Origin: Gammaproteobacteria bacterium | GTDB taxonomy: Bacteria; Pseudomonadota; Gammaproteobacteria; Enterobacterales; Kangiellaceae | DNA length: 64,000 nucleotides | NCBI GenBank assembly: GCA_013373375.1 | Contig: JABXHY010000044.1 | Coordinates: forward strand, 17,830-81,829 | Direction: 5' to 3' | Shown here: positions 28,201 to 35,632 of the stretch, piece after piece | Position numbering within the stretch: the first letter of the stretch is position 1 | How the letters are laid out: the number at the start of each line of letters is the position of its first letter | Notes under the pieces: model-generated | What the model saw: the letters and a program-made list of their open reading frames with translations, nothing else | What the model was told of the DNA's origin: nothing | The model's database searches: none | Translations under genes and position numbers: made by a program

Positions 28201-28390
28201 TGGAATTGTAGATACAAACGTAACAGGTGAGTATATTCTTACTTACCAAGTCAGCGATGACGCTGGCAATGCTGCATCTCCAGTCACTAGAACAGTGATT
28301 GTGAAAGCGAAAAAGAAATCTGGAGGATCAATATATTATACTTTGGTTCTTTTATTAGCAGGCGTAAAATTGAGAAGGCGCAATGCTTAA
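25265..28390 (+). CDS. Secreted M9-family (collagenase-type) metallopeptidase
   Basis: A 1041-residue secreted zinc peptidase. The start is the ATG at 25265 with GGAAAA ahead. A signal peptide ends near residue 19. The gluzincin site is HEYTH (482-486) with the third ligand E514 in NEGSAEYLA; the 32-residue spacing from the first histidine equals that of clostridial collagenase. After the catalytic region come PKD-like sandwich domains (about 745-935), a DUF5011-type Ig-like domain (APVITLKGQ onward, about 940-1015) and a tail KKSGG, hydrophobic stretch and RRR, resembling a GlyGly-CTERM sorting signal. It should degrade collagen-like protein outside the cell. The divergent HTCS is the likely regulator. 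Confidence 0.9.
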   Translation: MLRTITLLLVLMTSLNSWSTIYHDEQNKLTIGKSLNRFTNGLQPSKPAGLAQNAGKDILSESRETVPNSRIHAKAPIKACDLNEAVAIPDVELADYLIGLEQTCVSEFFYGDADLLSDFYTSDRIILIAEELVSRTTNYAIEHADILDRLLSILRAGYYNRYYDSELYSWDEFTPEVRAATLSVLNKFYESDVFWTLNDESHANAVFEWFLLIDVSESRVEFIPMFKQLLTRFNESFLQQYRWTNVYNSFFYTMLERGLHRERFRAAIEDDNELIGLLEVAANRNWLSTVEDGDYEYLIYNTFFYIGKMHGFDIFINQTEKLINKLLEEEQRFSYLWMSVATSINGWSDCNQFSAYNICKEAVKPELEQRLFPNTFKFDDGKMVVRTALELNKVESLYYAAKQVQAQFFRLTENDQPLPDDKNDTLTMVIYDSPNSYDLYQYFLNGIDTDNGGIYIEQDGTFYTYDRTEQDSIYSLEELFRHEYTHYLQARFSIHGVFGETVFYENNRITWLNEGSAEYLAHSTQYDGVLQRNIIVSQIANDSTRLSISEVVNSGYSGGFKFYRYGALLVDFLNKHHNEKITSIFDAIRNNNVDSFDALIDSIANSSELEAEFQVFIDDAIANLESLNNPSTLYIPARSLEFDSLTTVEELLVNQTSLTDAACTEYASSLEKRIRCTGKLETESPNAKELFNQELDETIQYLVEQSNDFDWYNLVCWFGDIALVNDDYSTTYTCETSIRPNGTERENILPLVSINHLDYIYDDYVNTLSATVIDFDSSSLTFEWKQLSGPTLVISNPNILEPNVVALESLLGHSNAELELTVSDGVGSISVSKSFNVYGYNSEPVLNAGSDRQVYYGDTIELIAEASDPEDQDLSYRWEYYGDIDLDLGSNSSARLSFTIPDGEQETSLTFVVYVSDGEREVSDNVQVTVSKPTDLEAPVITLKGQASITITLGDTFVDPGATATDNNDGDLSESIIVTGIVDTNVTGEYILTYQVSDDAGNAASPVTRTVIVKAKKKSGGSIYYTLVLLLAGVKLRRRNA

Positions 28391-28436
28391 GTTATTCTGC
28401 TTTTTTTGCAGTAAACTTATAAAAGACCTTTAGAGT

Positions 28437-28492
28437 TTCACCAAAATTAGAAGCACATTCATGATGCTTCTAATTTTGGTGAATATTTTTGA
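28437..28492 (+). terminator. Long perfect hairpin after the collagenase gene
   Basis: A 19-bp perfect inverted repeat (arms 28437-28455 and 28465-28483, loop of nine) is followed by TATTTTTG. It terminates the collagenase transcript. The arm length is well beyond the usual seven to ten pairs. Confidence 0.75.
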
Positions 28493-28742
28493 CTGTAACA
28501 TTTCAAATTTTAGAATATTTCATTTTATTCATTACAATTAAGAATAGTTAATTGACATTCCTAGTTTCATCTAACAAAGCTAAAGCCTAAATATTTCTTC
28601 AAATACTATTAATAAACCCTTCATTTCTGGTTATTCTAATAGAACTATTCTCTTTCGCTAACCTTTGAATCACCAACTTTAATCCAATTTTTAAAAAAAT
28701 CAGCGGTTCATATTCAATGACTCATAGAAAAATGCTCGATAA

Positions 28743-28883
28743 TTATTAGTCAGAAAAGATTTGGAACTAATAGAAATTGCCAGCTCACTTGGATATCTGG
28801 ATCAAAGTTCGTTTACCAGAGCCTTCCGAACGCGGTTTCAATTACCACCAAAACAATTTCGAAAGCTTTACGGGCAAGTGTAG
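28743..28883 (+). pseudogene. Remnant of an AraC-family regulator (3' end)
   Basis: An in-frame stretch ending in TAG encodes the second helix-turn-helix of an AraC protein, including LELIEIASSLGYLDQSSFT and the tail FRTRFQLPPKQFRKLYGQV. It matches the conserved I-A-x-x-x-G-Y-x-x-x-S-x-F-x-R-x-F pattern. A stop precedes it and nothing upstream continues the gene, so at least two thirds of the regulator are lost. It faces the YceI gene convergently with only eight bases between them. Confidence 0.75.
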
Positions 28884-28891
28884 AGGTTGAT

Positions 28892-29506
28892 TTACTTTTT
28901 CTGGAACTCGGCAAATATTTCGATATCAACCTTGTCACTCACCATGGGTATTGCGGTATCTATACCAAACTCGCTTCGCTTTAAAGAGCCTTGCGCAGAA
29001 AAACCAAGCGTATAATAGCCAGTAAGAACATTACTGGCTCCGCCATTAAAGGTGGCATTGAGTGAAATTGGTTTAGTAACACCCTTTAGCGTTAATTCAG
29101 CATTAAAAATAAAATTACCGTTTTCACCGGGCGATACAGAAAGCGTTTTAAAAGACGCGACTGGAAAACGTTGGCTATCAAACCAGTCATCATCACGAAG
29201 TGTTTCTTCTAAATCTTTATTATTAACATCGATGCTATTAATTTTAACTTGAGCATCCAGCCGCGTTTTAGACATATTGTTAGGGTCAAAATCTAAGCTT
29301 GCGTCGAACTCATTAAATCGTCCGACGTAAGTCGATAAACCCAAGTGTTTGACTTTAAACAATACTGTAGTGTGTTCAGGATCGAGCTTATATTGTCCAG
29401 GTTTTAGCGACTCTATTTTTGTTTCGACATTGGGCGTTAAAAGCCATGCACAACCACTTGTGAGCAGAAGAGTTAAGCAAGCGGTTATTGCGATTCGGCT
29501 TTTCAT
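28892..29506 (-). CDS. YceI-family lipoprotein
   Basis: A 204-residue protein of the YceI family, a lipocalin-like barrel that binds isoprenoid-type lipids. The family marks are visible: YKLDPEHTTVLFKVKHLG near the mature N-terminus, GRFNEFDASLDFDP, and the C-terminal FNAELTLKGVTKPISL and KRSEFGID. I chose the ATG at 29506, which gives a lipoprotein signal with lipobox TSGC (cysteine 19); the longer frame has no sensible N-terminus. Most YceI proteins are free periplasmic, so the lipid anchor is a variation. It follows the VOC-family gene by about 28 nt on the same strand. Confidence 0.9.
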   Translation of the reverse strand: MKSRIAITACLTLLLTSGCAWLLTPNVETKIESLKPGQYKLDPEHTTVLFKVKHLGLSTYVGRFNEFDASLDFDPNNMSKTRLDAQVKINSIDVNNKDLEETLRDDDWFDSQRFPVASFKTLSVSPGENGNFIFNAELTLKGVTKPISLNATFNGGASNVLTGYYTLGFSAQGSLKRSEFGIDTAIPMVSDKVDIEIFAEFQKK

Positions 29507-29534
29507 TGAGTTCTCACTAAAAGATAAGCAAAGT

Positions 29535-29894
29535 TTACGACACTTGATAGAGCGCGCACACAGCACCCGCAGGGTCTTCAATAATCGCAAACTTTCCGTT
29601 TTTAGTTGCCGGTTTTAGTATTTTGCCACCGAGCTTTTCACAGGCCGCTAATGACTCAACTAAATCATCTACCGCGAGATAAACAAGCCATACTGGAGGG
29701 ATATCTGAATTCGAGCCTCGAGCATGGCAAATACCAGCGTCAGGGTCTTCATTTCCATTAGACTTCATATTAAAGTCGTCGTAATCCCCCATGCCAACGG
29801 GTTCAGATTCCCATCCCACTACTTCTTTGTAGAAATCCTTTAAACCCTCAGCATTTGGAACTGTTATATCAGTCCAAACAATTTTTGAGTTCAT
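29535..29894 (-). CDS. VOC/glyoxalase-family protein
   Basis: A 119-residue single-module vicinal-oxygen-chelate protein: KIVWTDITVPNAEGLKDFYKEV at the start, WLVYLAVDDLVESLAACEKLGG in the middle and FAIIEDPAGAVCALYQ at the end, the usual beta-alpha-beta-beta-beta pairs. Members include glyoxalases, dioxygenases and resistance proteins, and the substrate cannot be told from sequence. An AGGA lies ahead of the ATG. It is upstream of the YceI gene and probably co-transcribed with it. Confidence 0.85.
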   Translation of the reverse strand: MNSKIVWTDITVPNAEGLKDFYKEVVGWESEPVGMGDYDDFNMKSNGNEDPDAGICHARGSNSDIPPVWLVYLAVDDLVESLAACEKLGGKILKPATKNGKFAIIEDPAGAVCALYQVS

Positions 29895-29922
29895 GGTGAA
29901 GGTCCTATTGTTTTTCTATACC

Positions 29923-31296
29923 TTAATGCAACTCCAGCCACTGATGCAAGGTTTGACCAATTTTTGTATTATCATTGACGCCTCGAAACGCTTCTGAACC
30001 AGGTCCAAACCCGTACAAATACACATCAACGCCAGTGTGGCCACGAGTAGTCCATCCGGTACGTGTCGCTCGATTAATCACATCCGATAAAAATCTCGAA
30101 ATCTTTTTTTCTTCAAATCCGTCTTCCTTAATTTTTTTAAATTCTTTTTCTTCCTTTTTATTTAACTCAATTCCCGTTTCATTTAAGAAAGTCGATAGCG
30201 ATTTGTCTTTGTGCACTATTTTGGTGTGCGCATTTAAAGACTGCTTTAAGCGTCGAATAGGCCCCATATTAAACTCGTAATAATTTTCACCTTCATATCG
30301 AGCACCAATCGATAAACCGCCAGTTTCATGGTCAGCAGTAATCAACACTATTGTTTCACCATCTTTTTTAGCAAAATCGATTGCTACTTTAATTGCGTCG
30401 GCAAAGTCTTCCATTTCCGATACCGTACCGGCAATATTATTATCGTGAGAAAACCAATCAATTTGACTGCCTTCAACCATTAAGAAAAATCCCTTTTCAT
30501 TATTAAGCTGCTGGATCGCAGAGGTAGTTAGCTCTGCCAAAGAAGGATCATTGTCCGTTCGTTCCATAACTGGAGCGATTGCGATATCGCCAAACAATCC
30601 TGCAATTTTACCTGACGCTTGGTTGAGTTGTTTCTTGTCTGTAACAATAGTGAAATCTAATTGCTCCAGCTCTGAAATTAAATCGCGATCCTCACGCTTA
30701 AAGTAAGACATTCCACCACCTAAAAATACATCGATAACCGGCTCTCCATTCAAGCGGTTATCAACAAAAGAATCCGCAATGGCGTTATACTCGCGACGAC
30801 TTTCAACATGTGCGATGAAGGCAGCAGGAGTCGCATGAGTAATTTGTGCGGTGGCTACTAATCCTGTTTTTTTGCCACGCTTTTTTGCGTGTTCAAGTAC
30901 TGTGGTTTTTCTTTCCAATTTATCATTAATACCCAAAGCGCCATTAAATGTTTTTGCGCCGGCACTGTAAGCAGTTGCAGAGGCGGCAGAATCGGTCACT
31001 AAAAATACATCTTTGCTGTGTGCCTGCCCTCTCTCTTCACCATTGACTTTTCCGATAGGATCGGTCGTCAATGTTCCAACTAGATATTGATCGAAAAATA
31101 ACGGATCTACATTGTCCGTTTTCGGAGAGTCTAACTTTAAGCGCAGAGCTTTTATTTGTCCCGGTCCCATTCCATCGCCAATCATTAAGATGACATTTTT
31201 GGGTTTATGATCGTTCGCCACCAAAGGCAAACAGAAAAACAGAAAAGTAAAAAACGTAAAGACAAAATTAGATACGTATTTAATATTAAAGGTCAT
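29923..31296 (-). CDS. Alkaline phosphatase
   Basis: A 457-residue exported phosphomonoesterase. The signal peptide covers about residues 1-27. Active-site elements are present: metal-binding MIGDGMG, the nucleophile S103 in VTDSAASATAYS, the metal-binding aspartate and histidine of ITADHETGG, and the late histidine in TTRGHTG. It releases phosphate from organic esters in the periplasm. Two lysine/glutamate-rich stretches around residues 355-395 form an insertion relative to E. coli PhoA. The gene overlaps the end of the endonuclease V gene by 11 nt, so they are probably co-transcribed. No Pho box was noticed. Confidence 0.92.
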   Translation of the reverse strand: MTFNIKYVSNFVFTFFTFLFFCLPLVANDHKPKNVILMIGDGMGPGQIKALRLKLDSPKTDNVDPLFFDQYLVGTLTTDPIGKVNGEERGQAHSKDVFLVTDSAASATAYSAGAKTFNGALGINDKLERKTTVLEHAKKRGKKTGLVATAQITHATPAAFIAHVESRREYNAIADSFVDNRLNGEPVIDVFLGGGMSYFKREDRDLISELEQLDFTIVTDKKQLNQASGKIAGLFGDIAIAPVMERTDNDPSLAELTTSAIQQLNNEKGFFLMVEGSQIDWFSHDNNIAGTVSEMEDFADAIKVAIDFAKKDGETIVLITADHETGGLSIGARYEGENYYEFNMGPIRRLKQSLNAHTKIVHKDKSLSTFLNETGIELNKKEEKEFKKIKEDGFEEKKISRFLSDVINRATRTGWTTRGHTGVDVYLYGFGPGSEAFRGVNDNTKIGQTLHQWLELH

Positions 31297-32017
31297 GTTG
31301 TAAACCTACAGCAGTTAATTCGTGAAGCATTTTTTTTGAAAGACGAGAAGAGGCAACTTGATCCGCGATCCTCGTTGGCTCAGGTAGTTTAAAACCGCGC
31401 GAATAATAGCACACCCAATTACCGGCGTCTTCAACCGACATTAAGTGCCCTGGCGATACAAAAACTGGTTTTACATTAACTCTGGTACGAATGACCAGAC
31501 CAACAGTTTCATCTTTAAATTGCAAAGGAGTCGATGCAAATAAAGTATTCGATGGTTCGACAAAATCCCCTACGAGTCGTTTTTTTGCAACACCTATGGT
31601 TGGTAAATCAAGTTCAACGCCCAAGTGAGACGCGATGCCAAAACGTCTGGGATGTGCAATGCCTTGACCATCGCACAAAATCATTGAAGGTAACTCACTT
31701 AACTTATTTAAAGCCCCCAATACAACAGGTAGCTCTCGAAATGACAAATAACCGGGAATATAGGGAATGGTCGGCAAAGCTTCGAATATTGCTAGCTCTT
31801 TGATTTGCAGAGTTTGACTGTCGAACAGAACAGCGCTCGCTTTAAGTTTTCCAGACTCGTTGTTAATTCCAACATCTACTCCGGCAACTGTTGGAAAGCG
31901 GCGACACATATCATCGCTGTTCCAAGAACCTGCTGAGAGTTTGCTCAAATTGATTTGCGAAGCCAACGATAATTGCAGTTGCTTTAAACCACTAACCGAC
32001 GATCTACTGATAATCAT
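31286..32017 (-). CDS. nfi: Endonuclease V
   Basis: A 243-residue DNA repair nuclease that cuts one base 3' of deoxyinosine and other deaminated bases. The catalytic aspartate D48 lies in VAGVDVGI; the family motifs YIPGYLSFRE, CDGQGIAHPRRFGIASHLG and PTIGVAKKRLVG are all intact. Length is near the E. coli enzyme (223), with about 20 extra N-terminal residues. It is transcribed ahead of the alkaline phosphatase gene with a short overlap. Confidence 0.94.
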   Translation of the reverse strand: MIISRSSVSGLKQLQLSLASQINLSKLSAGSWNSDDMCRRFPTVAGVDVGINNESGKLKASAVLFDSQTLQIKELAIFEALPTIPYIPGYLSFRELPVVLGALNKLSELPSMILCDGQGIAHPRRFGIASHLGVELDLPTIGVAKKRLVGDFVEPSNTLFASTPLQFKDETVGLVIRTRVNVKPVFVSPGHLMSVEDAGNWVCYYSRGFKLPEPTRIADQVASSRLSKKMLHELTAVGLQHDL

Positions 32018-32045
32018 TATTTCCTATAAACAAAACGAGTTCGGA

Positions 32046-32516
32046 TTATAACGAAATCAATGAAAACAGCGGAAGACTTATGGCTATCAACAAAACCACT
32101 TTACTCACTTTTGCACTTTTCACCGGCGTCGAGTGATCAGATTGTTGCCATTGAGCTAGCATCGTCTGGTGTACCTTAGCCTGTTGCTCTTGTGTAATAC
32201 GGCCGGTGTCAACATAGCGATGATAAAGCCTTACTTGGTAAGCATCAGAGTAGAATACGCCAAGCTCCAGTAGTTCATGAATGACCTTTTGGTATTCTTC
32301 CAGCCAGTTTTTTGAATAATGCTTGGCTTCCCAAAGCTCTCCTTGCTTTAAATCGTAACAGTGTCGCATTAGCCAACTGTCGAGCTGTTCACGGCGGCGA
32401 AGTGTAAAGTTTTGATCGAGCGCCTGAGCAAGCGCTCGGTACGCGTACGAATGATGTTCATTCTGGCTAGCAATTGAAAACTGAATTTCAACATCATCAA
32501 TTGAGCTGTCAATCAT
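32046..32516 (-). CDS. Hypothetical tail-anchored protein
   Basis: A 156-residue protein with a soluble, helical body and a single hydrophobic helix at the very C-terminus (VVLLIAISLPLFSLISL), so it is likely tail-anchored in the inner membrane with the body in the cytoplasm. I place the start at the ATG at 32516; a GTG directly before it is possible. No family recognised. It lies on the same strand as, and 28 nt upstream of, the endonuclease V gene. Confidence 0.65.
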   Translation of the reverse strand: MIDSSIDDVEIQFSIASQNEHHSYAYRALAQALDQNFTLRRREQLDSWLMRHCYDLKQGELWEAKHYSKNWLEEYQKVIHELLELGVFYSDAYQVRLYHRYVDTGRITQEQQAKVHQTMLAQWQQSDHSTPVKSAKVSKVVLLIAISLPLFSLISL

Positions 32517-32643
32517 CACGGCAACCCTGGTAACTGTTCATATGATGCTAGATTAGCGTTCATTTTTTACACAGTTATGACAATTTCACTGTTTATTTCC
32601 GATCCAGATAATAGAAAGACTGAGGCGACTAACATCAACGCAG

Positions 32644-33849
32644 CTAAGCGTAGGACTCTTGTCTTCGAATGCTTTGAGAATAACGGTCGAACGCGACCAG
32701 CAACAATAGCAGTACTGTAGTATGAAAGAAGTCTACCCGAACGTTATCAAACCAGAGTAAACCTAGCTCAATCAAGAAGACACTGCCAATCAACATCCAT
32801 GCATACCAATAGAACTGCTTTCGTTTTTCAAATGGGTGCCGAGTAATAAGAAACGCGGCCGAACCCAATAGAAAAACAGTGTGCAGTAGCATCGAACTGT
32901 TATTCCAGGTGTTACTGTGAAAAAAGTTAGCAAAAGGAATAATCGTAATATCCGATGGTACACTGTGAAATTGAAATGGGTACCAAAGCGCCGATAGTAA
33001 CCATCCCACAATCATACCCACCAAAACGGCGACAGGAATTCGACTCAAAAATTGATACGACAAAACGGCTGTTAACGCGCCTATCAAACCAGGTAATGCA
33101 ATAATATTTCTTAACAACAATGCTTGCAGCAGCATGATAAGGAGCAATAGTAACAAGCGTTTTAAGAGCGTGAACTGCTCGGGCAGTGCAATATCCAATA
33201 ACCACCAAAATAAAGACCAATAGAGCCACGCTTCAATCAAATAAAATGGCGTTAATAAATGCCAGTGCATCAAAGGACGAAAACTGAATTGAAACTGCTC
33301 AAGGCTTAATGACGGAATAAATGGAAATAATAAAAAACCTAGCCAGCAAAACACTAAAAAAATCGGAATGACTCTTTCCATCAGGTCAACGCGATCGTCT
33401 TTTAATGATGTTTTAGACACCGCCAATACTATTACTGCAATGGTTGCACCGACTATCGAGCCAATCACGTTCGCCCAGGTATCGCTCATGCTGGCAACCC
33501 GTGTTGGTAATGCCATTTGTAGTAGTTGTAGCAAAGTAGCAAAAATGAAACTGCTGCCGATAATAAGTATCAAAGACACTATTACTGAAAAAGCATAAGG
33601 CGAGTACAGCGATAGATTATTCACAAATTGACTTTGGGCAAGCCGGGACCGACCCACCATAAAACCGAAAAAGCCTGCAGGAACAAATAACAAAACATTA
33701 CCCAGTATGTCACCACGGGATGTTCGGTAACTGAGATCCCAAAACCACTCCCATCCGGGCTCTTGAGCAAACAAACTGAAGTTAAAGTTAAACGGGTAAA
33801 GTGAGCCATAGGTAATGATAATAATGACTACGCCCAATACACGCCGCAT
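32644..33849 (-). CDS. VanZ-like membrane protein
   Basis: A 401-residue integral membrane protein with ten or more helices. The N-terminal 140 residues show the VanZ pattern: YGSLYPFNF after the first helix, DILGNVLLFVPAGFFGF, and SMSDTWANVIGSIVGA. The rest is a further membrane region not seen in short VanZ proteins. VanZ gives low-level teicoplanin resistance in enterococci, but most family members have no known role and often occur in exopolysaccharide/exosortase loci. Here it is divergent from two genes typical of exosortase-A clusters, which supports an envelope polysaccharide context. Confidence 0.85.
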   Translation of the reverse strand: MRRVLGVVIIIITYGSLYPFNFNFSLFAQEPGWEWFWDLSYRTSRGDILGNVLLFVPAGFFGFMVGRSRLAQSQFVNNLSLYSPYAFSVIVSLILIIGSSFIFATLLQLLQMALPTRVASMSDTWANVIGSIVGATIAVIVLAVSKTSLKDDRVDLMERVIPIFLVFCWLGFLLFPFIPSLSLEQFQFSFRPLMHWHLLTPFYLIEAWLYWSLFWWLLDIALPEQFTLLKRLLLLLLIMLLQALLLRNIIALPGLIGALTAVLSYQFLSRIPVAVLVGMIVGWLLSALWYPFQFHSVPSDITIIPFANFFHSNTWNNSSMLLHTVFLLGSAAFLITRHPFEKRKQFYWYAWMLIGSVFLIELGLLWFDNVRVDFFHTTVLLLLLVAFDRYSQSIRRQESYA

Positions 33850-34017
33850 GGCAGTCCTTTTCTGATTACTGACGTTTATATCGATGCATGCTACACTATG
33901 CGCCTAAATATGCCAATTAATAACCTTTTATCAAAGAGTTACAGGATATTCGGACCCTCAACTGAATGAGCCTTTTTGACCTTTTATTGACACTTGAAAC
34001 ACGTTCGGGTGTTACTC

Positions 34018-35577
34018 ATGACTGATTTGTTGCACCAATTAATCGAACAGACTGCCAAACGCTCACCTGGTCGAATTGCGTTGATTCATAAAACTGAACA
34101 ACTCACTTACCAACAACTCGATCAACAAATGCAAGCGTTTGCCCAGCAATTGTTGTCGCTCGATCTGCAAAGCGGTGATCGCGTCGCTGTTTACCTTCCA
34201 AAACAATTCGAAACTGTTATCGCTTTGTTTGGTGCGCAGCAAGCTGGCGGTGTTATGGTACCGGTTAATCCTCAGTTAAAGCCCAAACAGGTCAGTCATA
34301 TTTTAAATGACTCACAAGCTCGAGTGCTCGTGACATCATCCACTCGCTATGAGCAGATAAAACCAGAGTTCGCCGATGGCAATTCATTAACCGTGATATT
34401 GATTGATAAGACAGTCGACAACACTGAGCAATGGCTGCAAACGACTTGTGAAACAAAGCTTGAGCCGCATCGCCGAATTAGTAAAGATCTCGCCGCATTG
34501 TTATACACGTCTGGTAGCACTGGCCAACCCAAAGGTGTCATGTTGTCTCATCTGAATATGGTGGAAGGCGCGAAAAGCGTTGCTCACTATCTTGAGAACT
34601 CAGCCGAGGATCGACTGCTTGCATTACTGCCATTAAGTTTTGATTATGGCTTAAGCCAATTGACCACCGCTTTTTTGACCGGAGCATCTGTCGTATTGCT
34701 CGATTATTTGTTACCAAGAGATGTAATTAAAGCCGTAGTCAAATATGAAATTACTGGTTTAGCTGCCGTTCCTCCCGTATGGATACAGTTGGCCGATCTT
34801 GATTGGCCAGAAGAAGCTCAATCAATCCGTTACTTCACCAACAGCGGCGGAGCTATGCCACCTAAGGTAGTCGAAACGCTGCAAACAAAGCTGCCAGCTG
34901 CAAAACCGTTTTTAATGTATGGTTTAACCGAAGCCTTTCGAAGCAGTTATCTGGAACCCAATCAAGTGACGAAGCGCCCCACGTCAATTGGCAAGGCTAT
35001 TCCAAATGCCCAGTTATTGGTTATAAATGCTGATGGTGAGCTATGTGAAGCCAATCAGCCTGGCGAATTAGTCCATCGTGGCGTTCATGTTTCCATGGGT
35101 TACTGGCAGGCACCAGAAAAAACAGCAGAGAAATTCCGCCCTTTGCCTGAGTTGATATGCCAGCAACTTGGCATCGATAAAGACGAAATTGCTGTATGGT
35201 CTGGAGATACCGTGATGCAAGATGAGCAAGGTTATCTATACTTTGCCGGTCGTCAGGATGAAATGATTAAGTCATCGGGTTACCGTATTAGCCCAGCAGA
35301 AATCGAAGATGAACTTTATCATCTAGCAGCACTTAGAGAGATTGCCGCCTTTGGTCTCGAACATCCTAAATTAGGGCAAGCAGTCTGCTTAGCCATTGCG
35401 GGCTCCGGCGAAAAAGTAGAATTAGAGCAAGCGGTACTGCAACGCTGTCGCGCACAGCTGCCAAATTTTATGATGCCACAAGCAATATTCTGGTACGATC
35501 AACTTCCCAAAAATCCTAATGGGAAGCTGGATCGAGCAGGCTTAAGTAAAACGCATGCCGAACACTTTAATGGTTAA
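34018..35577 (+). CDS. AMP-forming acyl-CoA ligase, exosortase-A-associated type
   Basis: A 519-residue adenylate-forming enzyme. The P-loop-like motif TSGSTGQPKG is at 164-173; later come LMYGLTEAFRSSYL, the hinge GRQDEMIKSSGYRI and the catalytic lysine in PKNPNGKLDR. The start is the ATG at 34018 rather than an upstream TTG. Sequence and the adjacent PLP decarboxylase match the TIGR03098/TIGR03099 pair that normally lies in exosortase-A exopolysaccharide loci and is thought to activate an amino or fatty acid. No acyl carrier protein, exosortase or glycosyltransferase is nearby. Specific substrate unknown. Confidence 0.85.
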   Translation: MTDLLHQLIEQTAKRSPGRIALIHKTEQLTYQQLDQQMQAFAQQLLSLDLQSGDRVAVYLPKQFETVIALFGAQQAGGVMVPVNPQLKPKQVSHILNDSQARVLVTSSTRYEQIKPEFADGNSLTVILIDKTVDNTEQWLQTTCETKLEPHRRISKDLAALLYTSGSTGQPKGVMLSHLNMVEGAKSVAHYLENSAEDRLLALLPLSFDYGLSQLTTAFLTGASVVLLDYLLPRDVIKAVVKYEITGLAAVPPVWIQLADLDWPEEAQSIRYFTNSGGAMPPKVVETLQTKLPAAKPFLMYGLTEAFRSSYLEPNQVTKRPTSIGKAIPNAQLLVINADGELCEANQPGELVHRGVHVSMGYWQAPEKTAEKFRPLPELICQQLGIDKDEIAVWSGDTVMQDEQGYLYFAGRQDEMIKSSGYRISPAEIEDELYHLAALREIAAFGLEHPKLGQAVCLAIAGSGEKVELEQAVLQRCRAQLPNFMMPQAIFWYDQLPKNPNGKLDRAGLSKTHAEHFNG

Positions 35578-35578
35578 A

Positions 35579-35606
35579 AATCGGGTTAGGTAAACCTTAT
35601 CCGATT
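35579..35606 (+). promoter_or_regulatory. Intercistronic hairpin
   Basis: The arms AATCGGGTTAGGT and ACCTTATCCGATT pair at twelve of thirteen positions, counting one G-T, immediately after the ligase stop and 26 nt before the decarboxylase start. No T-run follows, so it is more likely an mRNA-stabilising or attenuating element than a full terminator. Confidence 0.5.
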
Positions 35607-35632
35607 GTCACTTAACTGGGAACCAAGCGCTC

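Noticed and set aside
29507..29590. Longer YceI start
   Set aside because: The extra residues overlap the VOC gene and have no signal character; the internal ATG gives a clean lipoprotein signal.
32644..33849. Glycopeptide resistance (VanZ) as a function
   Set aside because: Only the family fold matches; no van genes are nearby and most VanZ-like proteins in Gram-negatives are unrelated to teicoplanin.
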